Positions 17,492-28,195 of a DNA stretch of 64,000 nucleotides are shown in pieces. The notes below the pieces were generated by a model. The model searched no databases. It was not told the origin of the DNA and saw only the letters and a program-made list of their open reading frames with translations. Position 1 is the first letter of the stretch. Each line of letters opens with the position of its first letter. The translations under genes were made by a program, and so were the position numbers. The stretch comes from Enterobacter sp. ENT03 (GTDB taxonomy: Bacteria; Pseudomonadota; Gammaproteobacteria; Enterobacterales; Enterobacteriaceae), in the NCBI RefSeq assembly GCF_019218745.1, contig NZ_JAHUXA010000003.1:1-64000 (forward strand). Direction: 5' to 3'.

Positions 17492-17865
17492 CAGGATCTC
17501 CCGGAACGCTTGAGCAAATTCTTCAACACGGCCTGGAAATCCGGGGCGTTCTCTTTCAGACCTTCCGGCTCTGGTTGGGCAGGCGGGAGGGTGTGCAACA
17601 AGGAAATATTCGACGCGGTAATACCCAGCACCAGACGGGCGTCTTCCACATCAACGATCACCACGCGCTCGCGCGGGCCGACCGTGGTGCTGGCGCTGAC
17701 CTTCAGGCCGCGTGCGCTGGCGGTTTTACCGGCAAAGCCCACGCGTTTTGCCACCCAGGCCGCGACCAGGATCAGGGCAATAATGGCCAACAGTGCGCCG
17801 CTGACTTGTAACAGCGGCGAACCGGGTACGGCAGAAGGATGGGCAACGGTTGCCTGGGTTTTCAT
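17491..17865 (-). CDS. fliO: Flagellar protein FliO
   Basis: The 124-residue bitopic membrane protein has one transmembrane helix ([19 protein letters not shown]) and a cytoplasmic C-terminus ending NLLKRSGRS. FliO is a scaffold that helps assemble the FliP ring and is not part of the finished gate. Sequence is less conserved than its neighbours, as is usual for FliO. It begins two bases after fliN. Confidence 0.95.
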   Translation of the reverse strand: MKTQATVAHPSAVPGSPLLQVSGALLAIIALILVAAWVAKRVGFAGKTASARGLKVSASTTVGPRERVVIVDVEDARLVLGITASNISLLHTLPPAQPEPEGLKENAPDFQAVLKNLLKRSGRS

Positions 17866-17867
17866 AC

Positions 17868-18284
17868 TCAGCGGCTCAGGCGACGCATACGCTCGGATGG
17901 CGTAATGATGTCGGTAATACGCACGCCGTATTTATCCGCGACCACTACCACTTCACCCTGCGCGATCAGATAACCGTTGATCAGAATATCCAGCGGCTCG
18001 CCGGCCAGACCTTCCAGCGCCACCACCGACCCCTGCGTCAGACGCAGCAGCTCTTTGATGGTCATGCGGGTACGGCCCAGTTCAACGGTCAGTTTGACCG
18101 GAATATCCATGATCAGATCGATGTCCTGCAAGGTGCCGCTGACATCGCCGCCGCCAAACTGCTGGAACACCGCGTCGGCGGAGCTTTTGCTGCTGGTGGT
18201 GGTTTTCTGTTCGTTTAACGCATCAGCCCAGATATCGTCCATTGCTTCGTTGTTTTCATCGGACGGATTGTTCATGTCACTCAT
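17868..18284 (-). CDS. fliN: Flagellar motor switch protein FliN
   Basis: The 138-residue protein has a variable acidic N-terminus and a conserved C-terminal SpoA domain (residues about 55-135: DIPVKLTVELGRTRMTIKEL, GEPLDILINGYLIAQGEVVV). FliN forms the base of the C ring with FliM, binds the export ATPase complex through FliH, and takes part in rotor switching. Its first codon overlaps the fliM stop by four bases. Confidence 0.97.
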   Translation of the reverse strand: MSDMNNPSDENNEAMDDIWADALNEQKTTTSSKSSADAVFQQFGGGDVSGTLQDIDLIMDIPVKLTVELGRTRMTIKELLRLTQGSVVALEGLAGEPLDILINGYLIAQGEVVVVADKYGVRITDIITPSERMRRLSR

Positions 18285-19285
18285 TTGGGCTGTTCCTCAT
18301 TCAGCGAATTCAAGATCGGGTTGATCAAATGCTCTACACGCAGGGCGTACTGGCCGTTAATCGTGCCGTACTGGCTGGTGAGCACAGGCACACCGTCCAC
18401 ATGGGCAATGATGCGATCGGGTTTTTCGATCGGCAGCACATCACCGGGTTGCAGTTTCAGGATCTGCGACAGGCGCAGCGGCACATCGCCAAAGTTTGCG
18501 ATCAGCTCCAGCTCAGAGTGCTGAACCTGACGTACCAGGTTATCGCGCCAGTTCTGGTCCTCATTGCGGGAGTTCTCCAGCGGCGGGTTAACCAGGGTTT
18601 CACGCAGCGGCTCAATCATGCTGAAGGGCAGACAGATATTAAACTCGCCCGTCAGGTTACCGATTTCCACGTGGAAAGGGGTATTGACGACAATATCGTT
18701 CGGCGATGTGGTGATGTTGGTAAATTTAACCTGCATCTCCGAACGGACATATTCAACGTCCAGCGGGTGGATCGCTTTCCATGCATCGCTATAGCCTTCC
18801 AGCGCCAGCTTCAGCATGCGGTTGATCACGCGCTGTTCAGTATGGGTAAACTCACGGCCTTCCACTTTCGTCGGGAAGCGACCATCGCCACCGAACAGGT
18901 TATCCACGGCGATAAATACCAGGCTTGGGGAAAACACAAACAGCCCGGTGCCGCGTAACGGTTTCAGGTGGATCAGGTTAAGGTTTGTCGGTACCGGCAG
19001 GTTACGCGCAAACTCGTGATACGGCTGAATACGGATCGCGCCGACGGTAATATCCGGGCTACGACGTAACAGGTTAAACAGTCCCATACGGAACTGGCGC
19101 GCAAAACGTTCGTTGATGATCTCCAGCGCCTGTAAACGTTCGCGAACCACGCGACGCTGGGTATTAGGATCATAAGGGCGAATTTCGCTCTCGAAGCCGT
19201 CACCGGCTTTTGGAGCATCGTTACTATCGCTGTCGCCGTTTAGCAGCGCATCGATTTCAGCCTGAGAAAGAATACTGTCGCCCAT
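18281..19285 (-). CDS. fliM: Flagellar motor switch protein FliM
   Basis: The 334-residue C-ring protein starts with the CheY-P-binding peptide (GDSILSQAEIDALLNGD). A middle domain follows that contacts FliG (IRIQPYHEFARNLPVPTNLN) and a C-terminal SpoA domain pairs with FliN. Binding of phosphorylated CheY switches rotation to clockwise. Length and all domains agree with the E. coli protein. It starts four bases after fliL. Confidence 0.97.
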   Translation of the reverse strand: MGDSILSQAEIDALLNGDSDSNDAPKAGDGFESEIRPYDPNTQRRVVRERLQALEIINERFARQFRMGLFNLLRRSPDITVGAIRIQPYHEFARNLPVPTNLNLIHLKPLRGTGLFVFSPSLVFIAVDNLFGGDGRFPTKVEGREFTHTEQRVINRMLKLALEGYSDAWKAIHPLDVEYVRSEMQVKFTNITTSPNDIVVNTPFHVEIGNLTGEFNICLPFSMIEPLRETLVNPPLENSRNEDQNWRDNLVRQVQHSELELIANFGDVPLRLSQILKLQPGDVLPIEKPDRIIAHVDGVPVLTSQYGTINGQYALRVEHLINPILNSLNEEQPK

Positions 19286-19289
19286 GTCT

Positions 19290-19760
19290 TTACCGCAAAA
19301 TGAAAGCTGTATAAAGAACGTCAGTCACTTCCTGCTTCGGTTGCCCGGCGACTAACGGCGTAGAGAGCGTCTCTTTAATGGCGTCTACAAGTTTCTGCTT
19401 GCCTTCCGCGGTTGCCAGTTGTGATGCATCCTGACGCGAGAAGAGTAACAGTAAGCGGCTACGCACTTCCGGAAGATATTCGCTCAAACGTGTACGCGTC
19501 GCGTCGTCTTTCAGACGCAACGTGATCCCCACGTACAACACCCGATCGGCGTCGCCCAGGTTCACGGTAAAGGTATCGAGAGCAAAGAAGACCGGTGCCG
19601 GAGGCGGCGGTAGTTCTGCTTTTACGCTGGCGTCTGCCGGATGCTGTTGCATACGCCAGTAGCTGTAACCAGCGGTGGCGCATGCAGCGAGGGTGATTAA
19701 CACCAACAGCGGGATCCAGATCCCACGCTTACTTTTTTTGGGAATGGCGGAGTCAGTCAT
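19290..19760 (-). CDS. fliL: Flagellar basal-body-associated protein FliL
   Basis: The 156-residue inner-membrane protein has a short basic cytoplasmic N-terminus (KKSKRG), one transmembrane helix ([20 protein letters not shown]) and a periplasmic domain ([20 protein letters not shown]). FliL surrounds the stator units and supports motor torque, especially in swarming. The 105-base gap after fliK probably holds the promoter of fliLMNOPQR. A minus-strand TTGACA at 19820-19825 followed by GATAAT is a candidate, though the spacing is short for sigma-70, consistent with FlhDC-activated class 2 control. Confidence 0.96.
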   Translation of the reverse strand: MTDSAIPKKSKRGIWIPLLVLITLAACATAGYSYWRMQQHPADASVKAELPPPPAPVFFALDTFTVNLGDADRVLYVGITLRLKDDATRTRLSEYLPEVRSRLLLLFSRQDASQLATAEGKQKLVDAIKETLSTPLVAGQPKQEVTDVLYTAFILR

Positions 19761-19865
19761 CTGTTACTAGCTTCCTGTTTCGGTACTGCTGATAGAGTGA
19801 TTATCCCGTGTCTGCCGCCTGTCAAAGGGTGGAAAAGACGGAGATAATCACGCTACCTTTCGCGT

Positions 19866-21125
19866 TTAGGCAAAGATGTCTACTGAACCCGTGCCGCGCG
19901 CGGCGGATTGCAGGCTGGCAGGCACCACCAAAGATTCATCATCTTCTGCGCCAAAATCATCACGGCCAGTGCCGCGTGACGCCTGTTGCTGGGAAGAGGA
20001 CTGCTGCTGACCGGCAAAACTCTCACTGCTGATGCTGCTCTGACCAAGCTCAATACCGCTCTCTGCCAGGTTCGTCCGCAGTACCGGTAACGCGGCTTCC
20101 AGTGCGGCACGCACATGGCTGTGCGGCGACACCATCTGAATTTGCGCCTGATTTTCATCCAGCTTAAGGCTGATCTGCACCTGACCCAGATTTTCCGGGT
20201 GCAGACGCAGTTCGGCGCTTTGTTTGCCCTGACGGGTAAACAGCGTGATGTTCTGGCTGATAGTCTGTTGCCACTCACTGCTACCGAGCGGCGCGCTGAT
20301 CACCGGGGCGGCAACCGGCTGGCTGACCTGGGCGGGTGCGGCTGTGCTGACGGCAGGGGCGGCGCTGAGTGTGGTATTAACCGCATGAAGTGCCGCCTGC
20401 GACTCACCTTTTGCAGCGTTAGCGGCGACCGGCACGGCGGCCTGTTGGGCGCTATCGGCACTCTGCAACTGACTGTTCAGCGCGCTGTTCGCGCCTTTAT
20501 AGGTCGTCTGTCCGGCAGCGGCATCCGCCTTGTCGGTTAAGCCCGCGTCGCGGGTATCGGCGCTGGCGATGTTCAGCGTGCGGCTACCGGACGCGGTGGC
20601 TACCGCGGCGGACGCGGCAGTGCCGGTTGCGGTAACCGGCGTGGCTTTGGCATCCAGTTGATGTGGCAGCATCGCCATCAGCGCACTGAGGCTGGCGAGT
20701 TCATCATCGCTGAGGTTCGCCGTCTCTTTGTCATCTGCTTTGACGCTTTTCGTGAGCAACGCCAGGCTGTCGGATTTCAGACCGCTGGTCAGCAGCGGCG
20801 TCACGCCCTGTAACTGCGCAGCATCCTCCGCCAGCGCATCTTCCTGCACGCCCTGACGCGCCAGAATATCGGCAAGTTTTGCCGCCGGCGTGCGCAGATC
20901 CGCATCGCCCGTGTCTTTGAGCAACCCTTTCTGTAATTTCGCGCCGACTGTCTGTAAATCGGCCAGCGACAGCGACCCGGCTTCACCCTCAACCGCAGTA
21001 CCGGAAATCGCACCGGTCAGCAGCGCCATAAAATCTTGCGCGCCGGTGTCGGCTTTTCCGGACAGCAGCCCGGAGGTCGCCGGGGCGTCTGCATCAGTCA
21101 TTACCAGTTTTGGCAAAGAGATCAT
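19866..21125 (-). CDS. fliK: Flagellar hook-length control protein FliK
   Basis: The 419-residue secreted molecular ruler has a long N-terminal region rich in Ala, Thr, Ser and Gln with low complexity, and a compact C-terminal domain (about residues 275-375: [40 protein letters not shown]). The N-terminal part measures hook length and the C-terminal part signals FlhB to switch export from hook to filament proteins. It overlaps the end of fliJ by four bases. The central region differs strongly from E. coli, as is normal for FliK. Confidence 0.95.
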   Translation of the reverse strand: MISLPKLVMTDADAPATSGLLSGKADTGAQDFMALLTGAISGTAVEGEAGSLSLADLQTVGAKLQKGLLKDTGDADLRTPAAKLADILARQGVQEDALAEDAAQLQGVTPLLTSGLKSDSLALLTKSVKADDKETANLSDDELASLSALMAMLPHQLDAKATPVTATGTAASAAVATASGSRTLNIASADTRDAGLTDKADAAAGQTTYKGANSALNSQLQSADSAQQAAVPVAANAAKGESQAALHAVNTTLSAAPAVSTAAPAQVSQPVAAPVISAPLGSSEWQQTISQNITLFTRQGKQSAELRLHPENLGQVQISLKLDENQAQIQMVSPHSHVRAALEAALPVLRTNLAESGIELGQSSISSESFAGQQQSSSQQQASRGTGRDDFGAEDDESLVVPASLQSAARGTGSVDIFA

Positions 21126-21565
21126 TCAATTTTCCTCGATGATGCGCGCTGCGCAAACTCGTCCATTTTTTTCTGGTCCAGCCGGTTTTCCGCCAGTAAG
21201 GCCGAGGCGGATTGCCGTTCCTGTAAGGTTTGCCACGCCTGCAACCGTTGTTTCTTTTCACGCCAGCAGGTTAACGCCTGATCCACTTTATTGGCCCACT
21301 GCGTCAATTGAAGACGGTGCTGCTCGATGGCTTTTTCTAACGTCGAAATAAACTGCTGGTAGTTCTGCCAGCGCTGACTGCCGATGCCCTGGGTCATGTC
21401 AACGTTGAGATTGTTTCGGTACTCGTTCTGGTAATCCATCAGCATCTTGAGCTGTTCTTCAGCTTGCTGACAGGCGCGACGCATATCCCCGAGGGTCACT
21501 GCGGCGTCATCGACTTCTTTTTCTGCCAGATCCTTTAGCGTCGCTAATGCGCTATGTTGCGTCAT
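21122..21565 (-). CDS. fliJ: Flagellar export protein FliJ
   Basis: The 147-residue, almost wholly alpha-helical protein forms an antiparallel coiled coil. FliJ sits in the centre of the FliI ATPase ring like the gamma subunit of F1-ATPase and links it to FlhA; it also escorts chaperones. The C-terminal stretch [19 protein letters not shown] is nearly identical to E. coli. It begins 18 bases after fliI. Confidence 0.96.
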   Translation of the reverse strand: MTQHSALATLKDLAEKEVDDAAVTLGDMRRACQQAEEQLKMLMDYQNEYRNNLNVDMTQGIGSQRWQNYQQFISTLEKAIEQHRLQLTQWANKVDQALTCWREKKQRLQAWQTLQERQSASALLAENRLDQKKMDEFAQRASSRKIE

Positions 21566-21583
21566 AAAGGAACCTCATGTTGC

Positions 21584-22954
21584 TTATGCTGACGGGAAAA
21601 TCAGATCCAGCGCCTGGATCGAATCTTCCCACCCGGCACGTTCAAAAATGCCCTGTTGCAGAAAAGCTTCAAGCTGCGGCCACAATGCGATGGCTTTATC
21701 CAGCATCGGGTCGCTGCCGCGCGCGTAGGCGCCAACGCTGACCAGATCACGGTTGCGCTGGAAGCTCGACAGCAACTGTTTAAACGTTCTTACTTTTGCG
21801 TAATGCTGCTCAGAAATAAGGGCGGTCATGGCACGGCTGATAGACGCTTCGATGTCTATCGCCGGATAGTGGCCCGCTTCCGCCAGACGGCGGGAGAGCA
21901 CGATATGGCCATCAAGGATGGCGCGTGCCGAGTCGGCAATCGGATCCTGCTGGTCATCGCCTTCGGTCAGGACGGTATAAAACGCCGTGACGGAGCCGCC
22001 GCCGTCCACCCCGTTACCGGCGCGTTCGACCAGCGCCGGCAGTTTGGCAAACACGGAAGGCGGATAGCCTTTGGTGGCCGGTGGTTCGCCAATCGCCAGC
22101 GCGATTTCACGCTGCGCCATGGCATAACGGGTCAGGGAATCCATAATCAGCAGCACATGCTGACCGCGATCGCGGAAATCTTCCGCAATGCGCGTGGCAT
22201 AGGCTGCGCCCTGCATACGCAGCAGGGGAGAGACGTCTGCGGGGGCGGCTATCACCACCGAGCGCGCGCGACCCTCGGCACCGAGAATGTTCTCGATAAA
22301 ATCTTTTACTTCGCGACCACGCTCACCGATAAGCCCGACGACAATCACATCGGCCTGGGTGTAACGCGCCATCATGCCCAGCAGCACCGATTTACCGACG
22401 CCGGAACCGGCAAACAGCCCCATACGCTGACCACGGCCCACGGTTAACAGGGCGTTGATCGGACGCACGCCGGTGTCCAGTACATGTTCAATGGCGGTAC
22501 GTTGCAGCGGGTTCACCGGTTGGGTGATCAGCGCGCCGGTTTCCGTGGTATCCGGGGCGGGCAGGCCATCGAGGGGCTTGCCGCTGCCGTCCAGCACACG
22601 ACCGAGCAGCGCCGGGCCAAGCGGTAACTGTTTGCCGCTGTGCAGGCCATCGCCGCTGGCGTTACGCGCGTAGACGCGCGCGCCGGGTAAAATGCCTTCC
22701 ACTTCTTCCAGTGGCATCAGGAACAGGCGCTGGCCGTTAAAACCGACCACTTCGCTTTCCACTTCGCGGGTTTCGTTGGCGTCCTGACGCTCAATAATGC
22801 AGGTCGCGCCCAGCGGCAGTTGCAGACCGGTGGCTTCCAGTACCAGACCGGTGGCGCGGGTCAGACGACCGTAACGACGCACCGCAGGTAACTGCGTCAT
22901 CTTGCTTTCAAAATTATCCAGCGTGTTCAGCCAGCGGGTCAGGCGCGCAGTCAT
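21584..22954 (-). CDS. fliI: Flagellum-specific export ATPase FliI
   Basis: The 456-residue ATPase is related to F1 beta subunits. It has the Walker A motif GSGVGKS, a Walker B region in [20 protein letters not shown] and the catalytic glutamate region [10 protein letters not shown]. It forms hexamers at the base of the export gate. The start at 22954 ([16 protein letters not shown]) is preferred because it matches the family N-terminus and shares one base with the fliH stop; an upstream ATG would add ten residues inside fliH. Confidence 0.96.
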   Translation of the reverse strand: MTARLTRWLNTLDNFESKMTQLPAVRRYGRLTRATGLVLEATGLQLPLGATCIIERQDANETREVESEVVGFNGQRLFLMPLEEVEGILPGARVYARNASGDGLHSGKQLPLGPALLGRVLDGSGKPLDGLPAPDTTETGALITQPVNPLQRTAIEHVLDTGVRPINALLTVGRGQRMGLFAGSGVGKSVLLGMMARYTQADVIVVGLIGERGREVKDFIENILGAEGRARSVVIAAPADVSPLLRMQGAAYATRIAEDFRDRGQHVLLIMDSLTRYAMAQREIALAIGEPPATKGYPPSVFAKLPALVERAGNGVDGGGSVTAFYTVLTEGDDQQDPIADSARAILDGHIVLSRRLAEAGHYPAIDIEASISRAMTALISEQHYAKVRTFKQLLSSFQRNRDLVSVGAYARGSDPMLDKAIALWPQLEAFLQQGIFERAGWEDSIQALDLIFPSA

Positions 22955-23667
22955 CAGACGACTCCCGGTGCCGCAAGACGGCACAGTTCCTGCCAGCGCG
23001 TCGCCACGCTGGCGTCCAGATCGCCCTCATCGGCGGAGACTTTGCAGCCGCCCGGATGCAGGGTCGGATCGCCACGCAGACGCCAGCCGTGCAGGCTGAG
23101 CGTCGCGCCGAGCATCTCTTCAACGCGCTGTAAATCGTCCGGGTGCACGCGCAGCTGCGGTTTGCCGCTGAACAGCGGCTCCTGCTGCAACAGCGTCTGG
23201 ATCTGTTTGATCAGCGCGTTGTTGTCCACACAGGCGGTCTGGCCGATCACCTGACGCGCGGCTTCCAGCGCCATCTGCATCAGACGGGAGGCGATCACGC
23301 TGTCGAGCGCATCCAGGGTGTACTGGAATTCACTGACCAACTGCTGCATGCGGGCATGCAACGGCGCCTGTTGCTGATGGGCCTGCGCCAGACCCTGTTC
23401 CTGACCCTGGGCCAGGCCTTCTTTATAACCTTGTTCCTGACCGATCTTGCGACCTTCTGCCAGACCGGCGTTATACCCCTGCTCATGGGCCTGCATCTGC
23501 ATCTGCGCCAGCTGTTGCTGGAGTTTCTGCTCATCAGAGATCGCTTCTTCGGCGACGTCTTCGTTATCGTCGTTCGGCTCAGCGCGCAGGGCGGCGGGCA
23601 CGAATTCCGATAACGGCATCGCCAGATCTTCAGGCTTCCAGATTTTCCATGGCAGCTCGTTAGACAT
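22954..23667 (-). CDS. fliH: Flagellar assembly protein FliH
   Basis: The 237-residue protein regulates FliI and tethers it to FliN. A Trp-containing N-terminal motif ([13 protein letters not shown]) binds the C ring and gate. A central region carries glycine-spaced coiled repeats typical of FliH ([20 protein letters not shown]), and the C-terminal domain binds FliI. The start at 23667 gives MSNELPW and overlaps fliG by eight bases. Confidence 0.95.
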   Translation of the reverse strand: MSNELPWKIWKPEDLAMPLSEFVPAALRAEPNDDNEDVAEEAISDEQKLQQQLAQMQMQAHEQGYNAGLAEGRKIGQEQGYKEGLAQGQEQGLAQAHQQQAPLHARMQQLVSEFQYTLDALDSVIASRLMQMALEAARQVIGQTACVDNNALIKQIQTLLQQEPLFSGKPQLRVHPDDLQRVEEMLGATLSLHGWRLRGDPTLHPGGCKVSADEGDLDASVATRWQELCRLAAPGVV

Positions 23668-24655
23668 AGGTATCCTCGCCGCTGCCAATTACCATCTCGC
23701 CGGTTTCGGCCAGACGACGCACAATAAGCAGAATGGCTTTCTGTTCGTTTTCCACCTGAGACAGACGTACCGGACCACGGTTGGCCAGGTCGTCGCGCAG
23801 AATATCGGCCGCACGCTGGGACATGTTGCGCAGGAACTTCTCGCGCAGCGGCTGTTCCGCACCTTTCAGGGCGATCAGCAGCGACTCGGAATCCACTTCC
23901 TGCAGCAGGCGCTGGATACTGCGATCGTCCACTTCGGCCAGGTTTTCGAACAGGAACATCTCGTCGATAATTTTCTGTGCCAGCTCGCCGTCGAATTCGC
24001 GCACCGCGGTAATAACCGCTTCTTCCTGCTGCGTTTTCATCAGGTTGATAATTTCGGCTGCCGTTCTCACGCCGCCCATTTTGCTGCGCTTGAGGTTCTG
24101 GCCGTCGAGCAGGCTGTTCAGCACTTCCGTCAGTTCTGCCAGCGCGGCTGGCTGGACACCGCCGAAGGTGGCGATACGCAGCATCACATCGTGACGCATA
24201 CGCTCGTCGAACAGCGCCAGAATATCGGCCGCCTGACCCCGTTTGAGGTGTACCAGGATGGTGGCGATAATCTGCGGATGCTCGTCGCGGATAAGGTCGG
24301 CGGCGGTCTGCGGCTCCATAAAGTTGAGCGTTTCGATACCGCTGGAGGTGTCGCGGGTTTCGAGAATATCTTCCAGCAGGCTGGAGGCACGCTCTTCGCC
24401 CAGCGCTTTGATCAGCACAGAGCGCAGGTAATCATTGGCGTTGATATTGAGCGCCGCGAACTGCTCGGCTTCCTGCTCAAACTCTTGCAGTACGTCGGTC
24501 AGTTGCTTGTTGGAGATCTGACGCACACCCGCCATGGCGGTACTCAGATGTTGAACCTCACGCTGGGAGAGGTGCTTGAACACCTCCGCCGCGCGGTCTT
24601 CGCCAATCGTCATCAACAGAATGACGCTTTTCTCAGTTCCGGTAAGGTTACTCAT
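23660..24655 (-). CDS. fliG: Flagellar motor switch protein FliG
   Basis: The 331-residue protein has three domains: an N-terminal domain that stacks on FliF, a middle domain with the FliM-binding EHPQ motif ([12 protein letters not shown]), and a C-terminal torque domain with the charged helix that meets MotA (…[20 protein letters not shown]). It converts stator ion flow into rotation. It overlaps fliF by eight bases and fliH by eight. Confidence 0.97.
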   Translation of the reverse strand: MSNLTGTEKSVILLMTIGEDRAAEVFKHLSQREVQHLSTAMAGVRQISNKQLTDVLQEFEQEAEQFAALNINANDYLRSVLIKALGEERASSLLEDILETRDTSSGIETLNFMEPQTAADLIRDEHPQIIATILVHLKRGQAADILALFDERMRHDVMLRIATFGGVQPAALAELTEVLNSLLDGQNLKRSKMGGVRTAAEIINLMKTQQEEAVITAVREFDGELAQKIIDEMFLFENLAEVDDRSIQRLLQEVDSESLLIALKGAEQPLREKFLRNMSQRAADILRDDLANRGPVRLSQVENEQKAILLIVRRLAETGEMVIGSGEDTYV

Positions 24656-26339
24656 GTTCTTCGTTACTCATCCACTGGCGAATGACCAGCGCCACGACGC
24701 GCGGATCGTTATCTGACATTTCGCGAATACGCTGACTCAGGACTTCTACGCCCATACGCTGGTTCGCGCGGCGCTGTTGCAGTTGCTCATCTTTACTGAG
24801 GCGAACTTCCACCGATTCTTCAATTTCCTGACGATTCTGCGTGGCTTCCTGCGCGGCCTGGGCCTGCTCAGCGCGACGGGTCAGCTGTGGACGAATCGCT
24901 TTACGCCACAGGATCCACGCCACAATCAGCACCAGTAACCAGCGACCGGCAGACAGCATCTGGTCGATAAACCACGGTTGCTTCCAGAACGGCGGCTCCA
25001 CCAGACCATCATCAGTGCCGTTAAACTGCGAGTTAACCACGTTCAGGCTGTCGCCACGCGTCTCGGAATAGCCCATGGCTTCGCGGGTCAGATTCTCAAT
25101 TTGTTTTAACTGGTCAGCGGTCAGCGGCAGCGGTTTACCGTCGGCAAGCTGGCGATAGTTCACGACCACGGCAACCGACAGACGCTGGACATCACCGACG
25201 TTCATCTTGGTGTGGCGGATCGTACGGTCAACTTCGTAGTTGGAGGTTTCATTACGCGAGCTGTTACGCGGGCCACTGCTGGCGGCGGTAGACGTCTGCT
25301 GCGTGTTCTGATTCTGCTGACCGTTGGCGTTCTGCTGATTATTCGCCGCCGGCGTGGTGATCGGCGCGGTATTCGCCGGGGCAGGCTGGTTAGACAGCGC
25401 GCCCGGTACGCCACCGGCGCTGCCGCCGGACTGTTCGGTTTCATTGATCTGACGAGAACGCAGCACGGCCTGCGCCGCATCGCCGTTCGGACGGTAGTTC
25501 TCTTCCGTCTGCTCTTTATTCGCGAAATCAATCTGCGCGGTAACCTGCGCATGGACGTTGCCGGTGCCCACGATCGGTGAAAGGATCGCTTCGATACGGC
25601 GCTGAATACGGCCTTCTACATCGCCGGCGTATTTCAGTTGGGCGTCGTTCAGATCACGACCGCTGGTGTTGGATTGTGTCAGCAGGTGACCGGCCTGATC
25701 GACCAGCGTCACGTTACCCGGCGGCAGGCCTGCGACGGCGCTGGAAACCAGGTGGACCACGGCGCTGATCTGGCCTTCATCCATCGCGCGGCCCGGTTCG
25801 AGATTCAGGGTAACGGAGGCAGACGGGGATTTTTGTTCGCGCACGAACAGCGACGGTTTTGGCATCGCCAGATGCACACGGGCGACTTTTACCGGCCCGA
25901 GGGTTTCGATGGTGCGCGCCAGCTCACCTTCCAGCGCACGCTGGTAGTTCACCTGCTCGCTGAACTGGCTGATGCCGAATTTTTCTTTATCAAGCAGCTC
26001 AAAACCGACTGCGCCGCCTTTTGGCAGGCCTTGTTGAGCCAGACGCAAGCGCAGCTCGTGGACTTTGTCAGCAGGGACTTCCAGCGCGCCGCCGGTATCG
26101 GAGAAGCGGTAAGGGATATTCATTTGTGTCAGTTGGGTGACAATCGCGCCCCCATCCTGATCGGATAAATTGCTGTACAGCGTGCGGTAATCGGGCTGTT
26201 TCGCCCACAGGACCATGGCAACGATGATGGCAACCGCAGCGGCGCCCGCCACCATTAAAGGGATTTTAGGGTTCGCGCGCAGGCGGTTCATCCACTCGAG
26301 AGATTTATTTTGTGATGCAGTCGTTGCAGTCGCACTCAT
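24648..26339 (-). CDS. fliF: Flagellar MS-ring protein FliF
   Basis: The 563-residue protein forms the MS ring, the first structure built in the inner membrane. It has two transmembrane helices (about residues 27-45, [20 protein letters not shown], and 455-475), ring-building motifs between them, a low-complexity Asn/Gln linker ([16 protein letters not shown]) near residue 340 and a C-terminal FliG-binding tail. It heads the fliFGHIJK run. Its promoter should lie in the 227-base gap shared with divergent fliE, as in E. coli. Confidence 0.97.
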   Translation of the reverse strand: MSATATTASQNKSLEWMNRLRANPKIPLMVAGAAAVAIIVAMVLWAKQPDYRTLYSNLSDQDGGAIVTQLTQMNIPYRFSDTGGALEVPADKVHELRLRLAQQGLPKGGAVGFELLDKEKFGISQFSEQVNYQRALEGELARTIETLGPVKVARVHLAMPKPSLFVREQKSPSASVTLNLEPGRAMDEGQISAVVHLVSSAVAGLPPGNVTLVDQAGHLLTQSNTSGRDLNDAQLKYAGDVEGRIQRRIEAILSPIVGTGNVHAQVTAQIDFANKEQTEENYRPNGDAAQAVLRSRQINETEQSGGSAGGVPGALSNQPAPANTAPITTPAANNQQNANGQQNQNTQQTSTAASSGPRNSSRNETSNYEVDRTIRHTKMNVGDVQRLSVAVVVNYRQLADGKPLPLTADQLKQIENLTREAMGYSETRGDSLNVVNSQFNGTDDGLVEPPFWKQPWFIDQMLSAGRWLLVLIVAWILWRKAIRPQLTRRAEQAQAAQEATQNRQEIEESVEVRLSKDEQLQQRRANQRMGVEVLSQRIREMSDNDPRVVALVIRQWMSNEEHE

Positions 26340-26566
26340 TGCGCACCTCTTAACTCTGGGTGGACGGCGTTATTCGTGTAGTGAAGCAAAACAGACTCCC
26401 GGGTCGGCAAACACGACAAAAGTTCCATGTTGATGGCGGAGTCATTATTTGATGATTCGGATTTTTCTATGGGTCAAATAACCTGGTTTTTTATCGCTAT
26501 TTAGCGCCATTATCTTATTGACAAGCTGTTAGGCTTACCCGGAATCAGATCATGTGGGGTAAAACC
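26340..26566. promoter_or_regulatory. Divergent fliF/fliE control region
   Basis: This 227-base AT-rich region separates two class 2 flagellar genes that point away from each other. It contains a perfect TTGACA at 26518-26523 in the fliE direction but no strong -10 at the usual distance, as expected when FlhDC activates transcription. No clear FlhDC box could be assigned by eye. Confidence 0.5.
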
Positions 26567-26878
26567 ATGTCAGTACAGGGTATTGAAGGGGTCATCAGCC
26601 AGTTGCAGGCGACGGCGGGGATCGCGAAGAATCAGAGTATGCAAAGCGAACCGACGGTGAGCTTCGCCGGACAGCTGCATGCGGCACTGGATCGCATCAG
26701 CGATACGCAAAACGCAGCGCGCACGCAGGCCGAGAAATTCACCCTGGGTGAACCCGGCGTGGCGCTCAACGACGTGATGACCGATCTGCAAAAATCGTCC
26801 GTGTCCCTGCAAATGGGCATTCAGGTGCGAAATAAACTGGTTTCCGCCTACCAGGACGTGATGTCCATGCAGGTGTAG
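26567..26878 (+). CDS. fliE: Flagellar hook-basal body protein FliE
   Basis: The 103-residue protein joins the MS ring and export gate to the rod and is the first rod-side protein exported. The conserved C-terminal half ([41 protein letters not shown]) is almost identical to E. coli. The start at 26567 has a G-rich ribosome-binding site in TGGGGT; an upstream ATG would place that sequence inside the gene. It is the last conserved gene before the prophage scar. Confidence 0.96.
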   Translation: MSVQGIEGVISQLQATAGIAKNQSMQSEPTVSFAGQLHAALDRISDTQNAARTQAEKFTLGEPGVALNDVMTDLQKSSVSLQMGIQVRNKLVSAYQDVMSMQV

Positions 26879-26883
26879 GTTTG

Positions 26884-27378
26884 CTAAATATCTGAAATAT
26901 ATTGTCTTTTTAAGTCGGATCCAACTGCTCGGGGCATGGGTGGGGCAACAGAGGATAATTTCTGGCTCAGGATTGTCACCTGATCCATATTGTTCTCTGC
27001 CATCCATGGCCCGTAAACTCTGTACACCATCTGTGCGTCAGAGTGACCCATCTGCTTAGCGATAAAATTTGGATTAGCTCCGGCTGCTAATGACCAGCAT
27101 GCATAGGTGTGCCTGGACTGATATGCTTTCCGGTATCGAATCCCGGCTCGCCGCATTGCTGTCTCCCAGTTTTGGTTTATCGATCCAACCCCGTAATGAT
27201 ACCCTGCCAGGCTATTGCGCGTTACTTCCTGCGGATTGAACACGAACGTGCACGGAGGCATCACACACCTGCCATATTCCCTGAGCTTAACCGTCACTTC
27301 ATACTGCTTTCCTGACCTGGTCATTTCGGCCTGGCTTCTGAGTACATCTATCGCTGGCTGAAAAAGGTTTACCGCCTT
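26884..27378 (-). pseudogene. C-terminal remnant of a phage tyrosine integrase
   Basis: The open frame from the ATG at 27324 encodes 146 residues, and in-frame sequence continues a little upstream to a stop without a start codon. It holds only the catalytic half of a tyrosine recombinase: SRHTYACWSLAAGANPNFIA with the Arg/His pair, the GH motif in KQMGHSDAQMVYRVYG, and the tyrosine in VYGPWM. The N-terminal arm-binding and core domains are missing, so it is very unlikely to be active. E. coli K-12 has an integrase remnant, intG, beside fliE, so this is a shared integration site beginning right after the fliE stop. Confidence 0.85.
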
Positions 27379-27392
27379 TCAACTGGTGTTAA

Positions 27393-27455
27393 ATCGCCAG
27401 CTTTGCTAACAAATTCTCCTTCTGTCCGAAGTGCGGGCAGAGGGTTGAGCAATAA
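27393..27455 (+). pseudogene. Tail of a small zinc-ribbon phage protein
   Basis: A stop codon is followed in frame by FANKFSFCPKCGQRVEQ and another stop. The CxxC knuckle at the extreme C-terminus is typical of small lambdoid phage proteins from the early region. Only about 20 codons remain and no start is present. Confidence 0.5.
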
Positions 27456-27458
27456 GCC

Positions 27459-27602
27459 ATGACACAACTGAGCAGAGAAAGGCTGGAAAATCTACTCCAG
27501 TGCAACGATGAAAGTTCTTCTTCTGCAAACGCAGAAATGTTGGAAGTGAATGAAATGGCCCGCCGACTTCTGGCGGCCGAAGTGCAGGAGGCAACCAAAT
27601 GA
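27459..27602 (+). CDS. Short phage-type protein, probably a fragment
   Basis: ATG at 27459 encodes 47 residues (MTQLSRERLENLLQ… ending MARRLLAAEVQEATK). This resembles the first 40-50 residues shared by many lambdoid early-region proteins of the Ead/Ea22 type, whose longer C-terminal parts are absent here. It begins three bases after the zinc-knuckle remnant, as phage genes are normally packed. An overlapping ATG at 27599 opens a further 24-codon frame of unknown value. Confidence 0.45.
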   Translation: MTQLSRERLENLLQCNDESSSSANAEMLEVNEMARRLLAAEVQEATK

Positions 27603-27672
27603 CATCAATCATATTTGCAGCTGGATTCTTCGCTTTACCGGGGCTGGTATGGAAAAACGGAAAGGTGATGTG

Positions 27673-27840
27673 ATGGAAATTTTTAAAGATTATTCGCTTC
27701 TCGACTTGCTAATGCTCACGCAACTGATGCCCATCCGGGTATTTAACGCATTCAAATCCGGTGCGTGGTTATTTGATTTTCTGCCGAAAAAGGTTGGCGA
27801 TTGTGGACATGGCCGAAACCGAATGCTCTGTCTAGGTTGA
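27673..27840 (+). CDS. Hypothetical 55-residue protein in the prophage scar
   Basis: The frame encodes MEIFKDYSLLDLLMLTQLMPIR…, with a hydrophobic first half and a short basic tail containing two cysteines. AAGGTGATGTG upstream could serve as a ribosome-binding site. I do not recognise the family. It may be a fragment, since it follows other truncated phage genes. Confidence 0.3.
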   Translation: MEIFKDYSLLDLLMLTQLMPIRVFNAFKSGAWLFDFLPKKVGDCGHGRNRMLCLG

Positions 27841-27907
27841 AATGGTTTATCGTCAGATCGAAAACGCCGGGGTTATTCCCGGCATTATAAGTCAGATGAT
27901 GTGTTAT

Positions 27908-28195
27908 TTAAGCCGAAATCATAACCTGGTAAGCAACAAACAGGCAGATACTAATAATTACAATGGCTGCAATCACATTGAAAATTATTTCTCCTGGGGT
28001 CGCTGGCAGCTTTTTCCCACCATATCCAGCTCCGCCAGCATGGTTGCCTGCAAACGGATTACTCGGTGGTGAAGGATGTCTGTATGTAGTGGGGTTTGGA
28101 GTAAAATCAAACCTAACTTTGGCGCGTTCTTTCTCTTCGCAGTCAGGGCAATGGTAATTAGTAATAGTTCTAAAACATTTTGGGCAGGTAGCCAT
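27908..28195 (-). CDS. Zinc-ribbon protein with C-terminal membrane anchor, unknown function
   Basis: The 95-residue product has three parts. Residues 1-25 carry two CxxC pairs (ATCPKCFRTITNYHCPDCEE), a likely zinc ribbon. Residues 30-68 are rich in Pro, Gly and Asn with no predicted fold. Residues 69-93 form one hydrophobic helix (GEIIFNVIAAIVIISICLFV). The topology suggests a tail-anchored cytoplasmic zinc-binding domain. GAGG sits six bases before the ATG, and the frame is intact within a region of broken genes, so it may be functional. The gene is AT-rich compared with the flagellar genes. I cannot name a function; phage or plasmid accessory origin is likely. Confidence 0.65.
   Translation of the reverse strand: MATCPKCFRTITNYHCPDCEEKERAKVRFDFTPNPTTYRHPSPPSNPFAGNHAGGAGYGGKKLPATPGEIIFNVIAAIVIISICLFVAYQVMISA

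Noticed and set aside
18242..18958. A 238-codon plus-strand frame opposite fliM and fliN
   Set aside because: Shadow of the conserved genes on the opposite strand; no ribosome-binding site or recognisable domain.
23447..24685. A 412-codon open frame on the plus strand
   Set aside because: It lies antisense to fliH and fliG, which are unmistakable. Its length follows from GC-rich codon structure on the other strand and its sequence resembles no protein.
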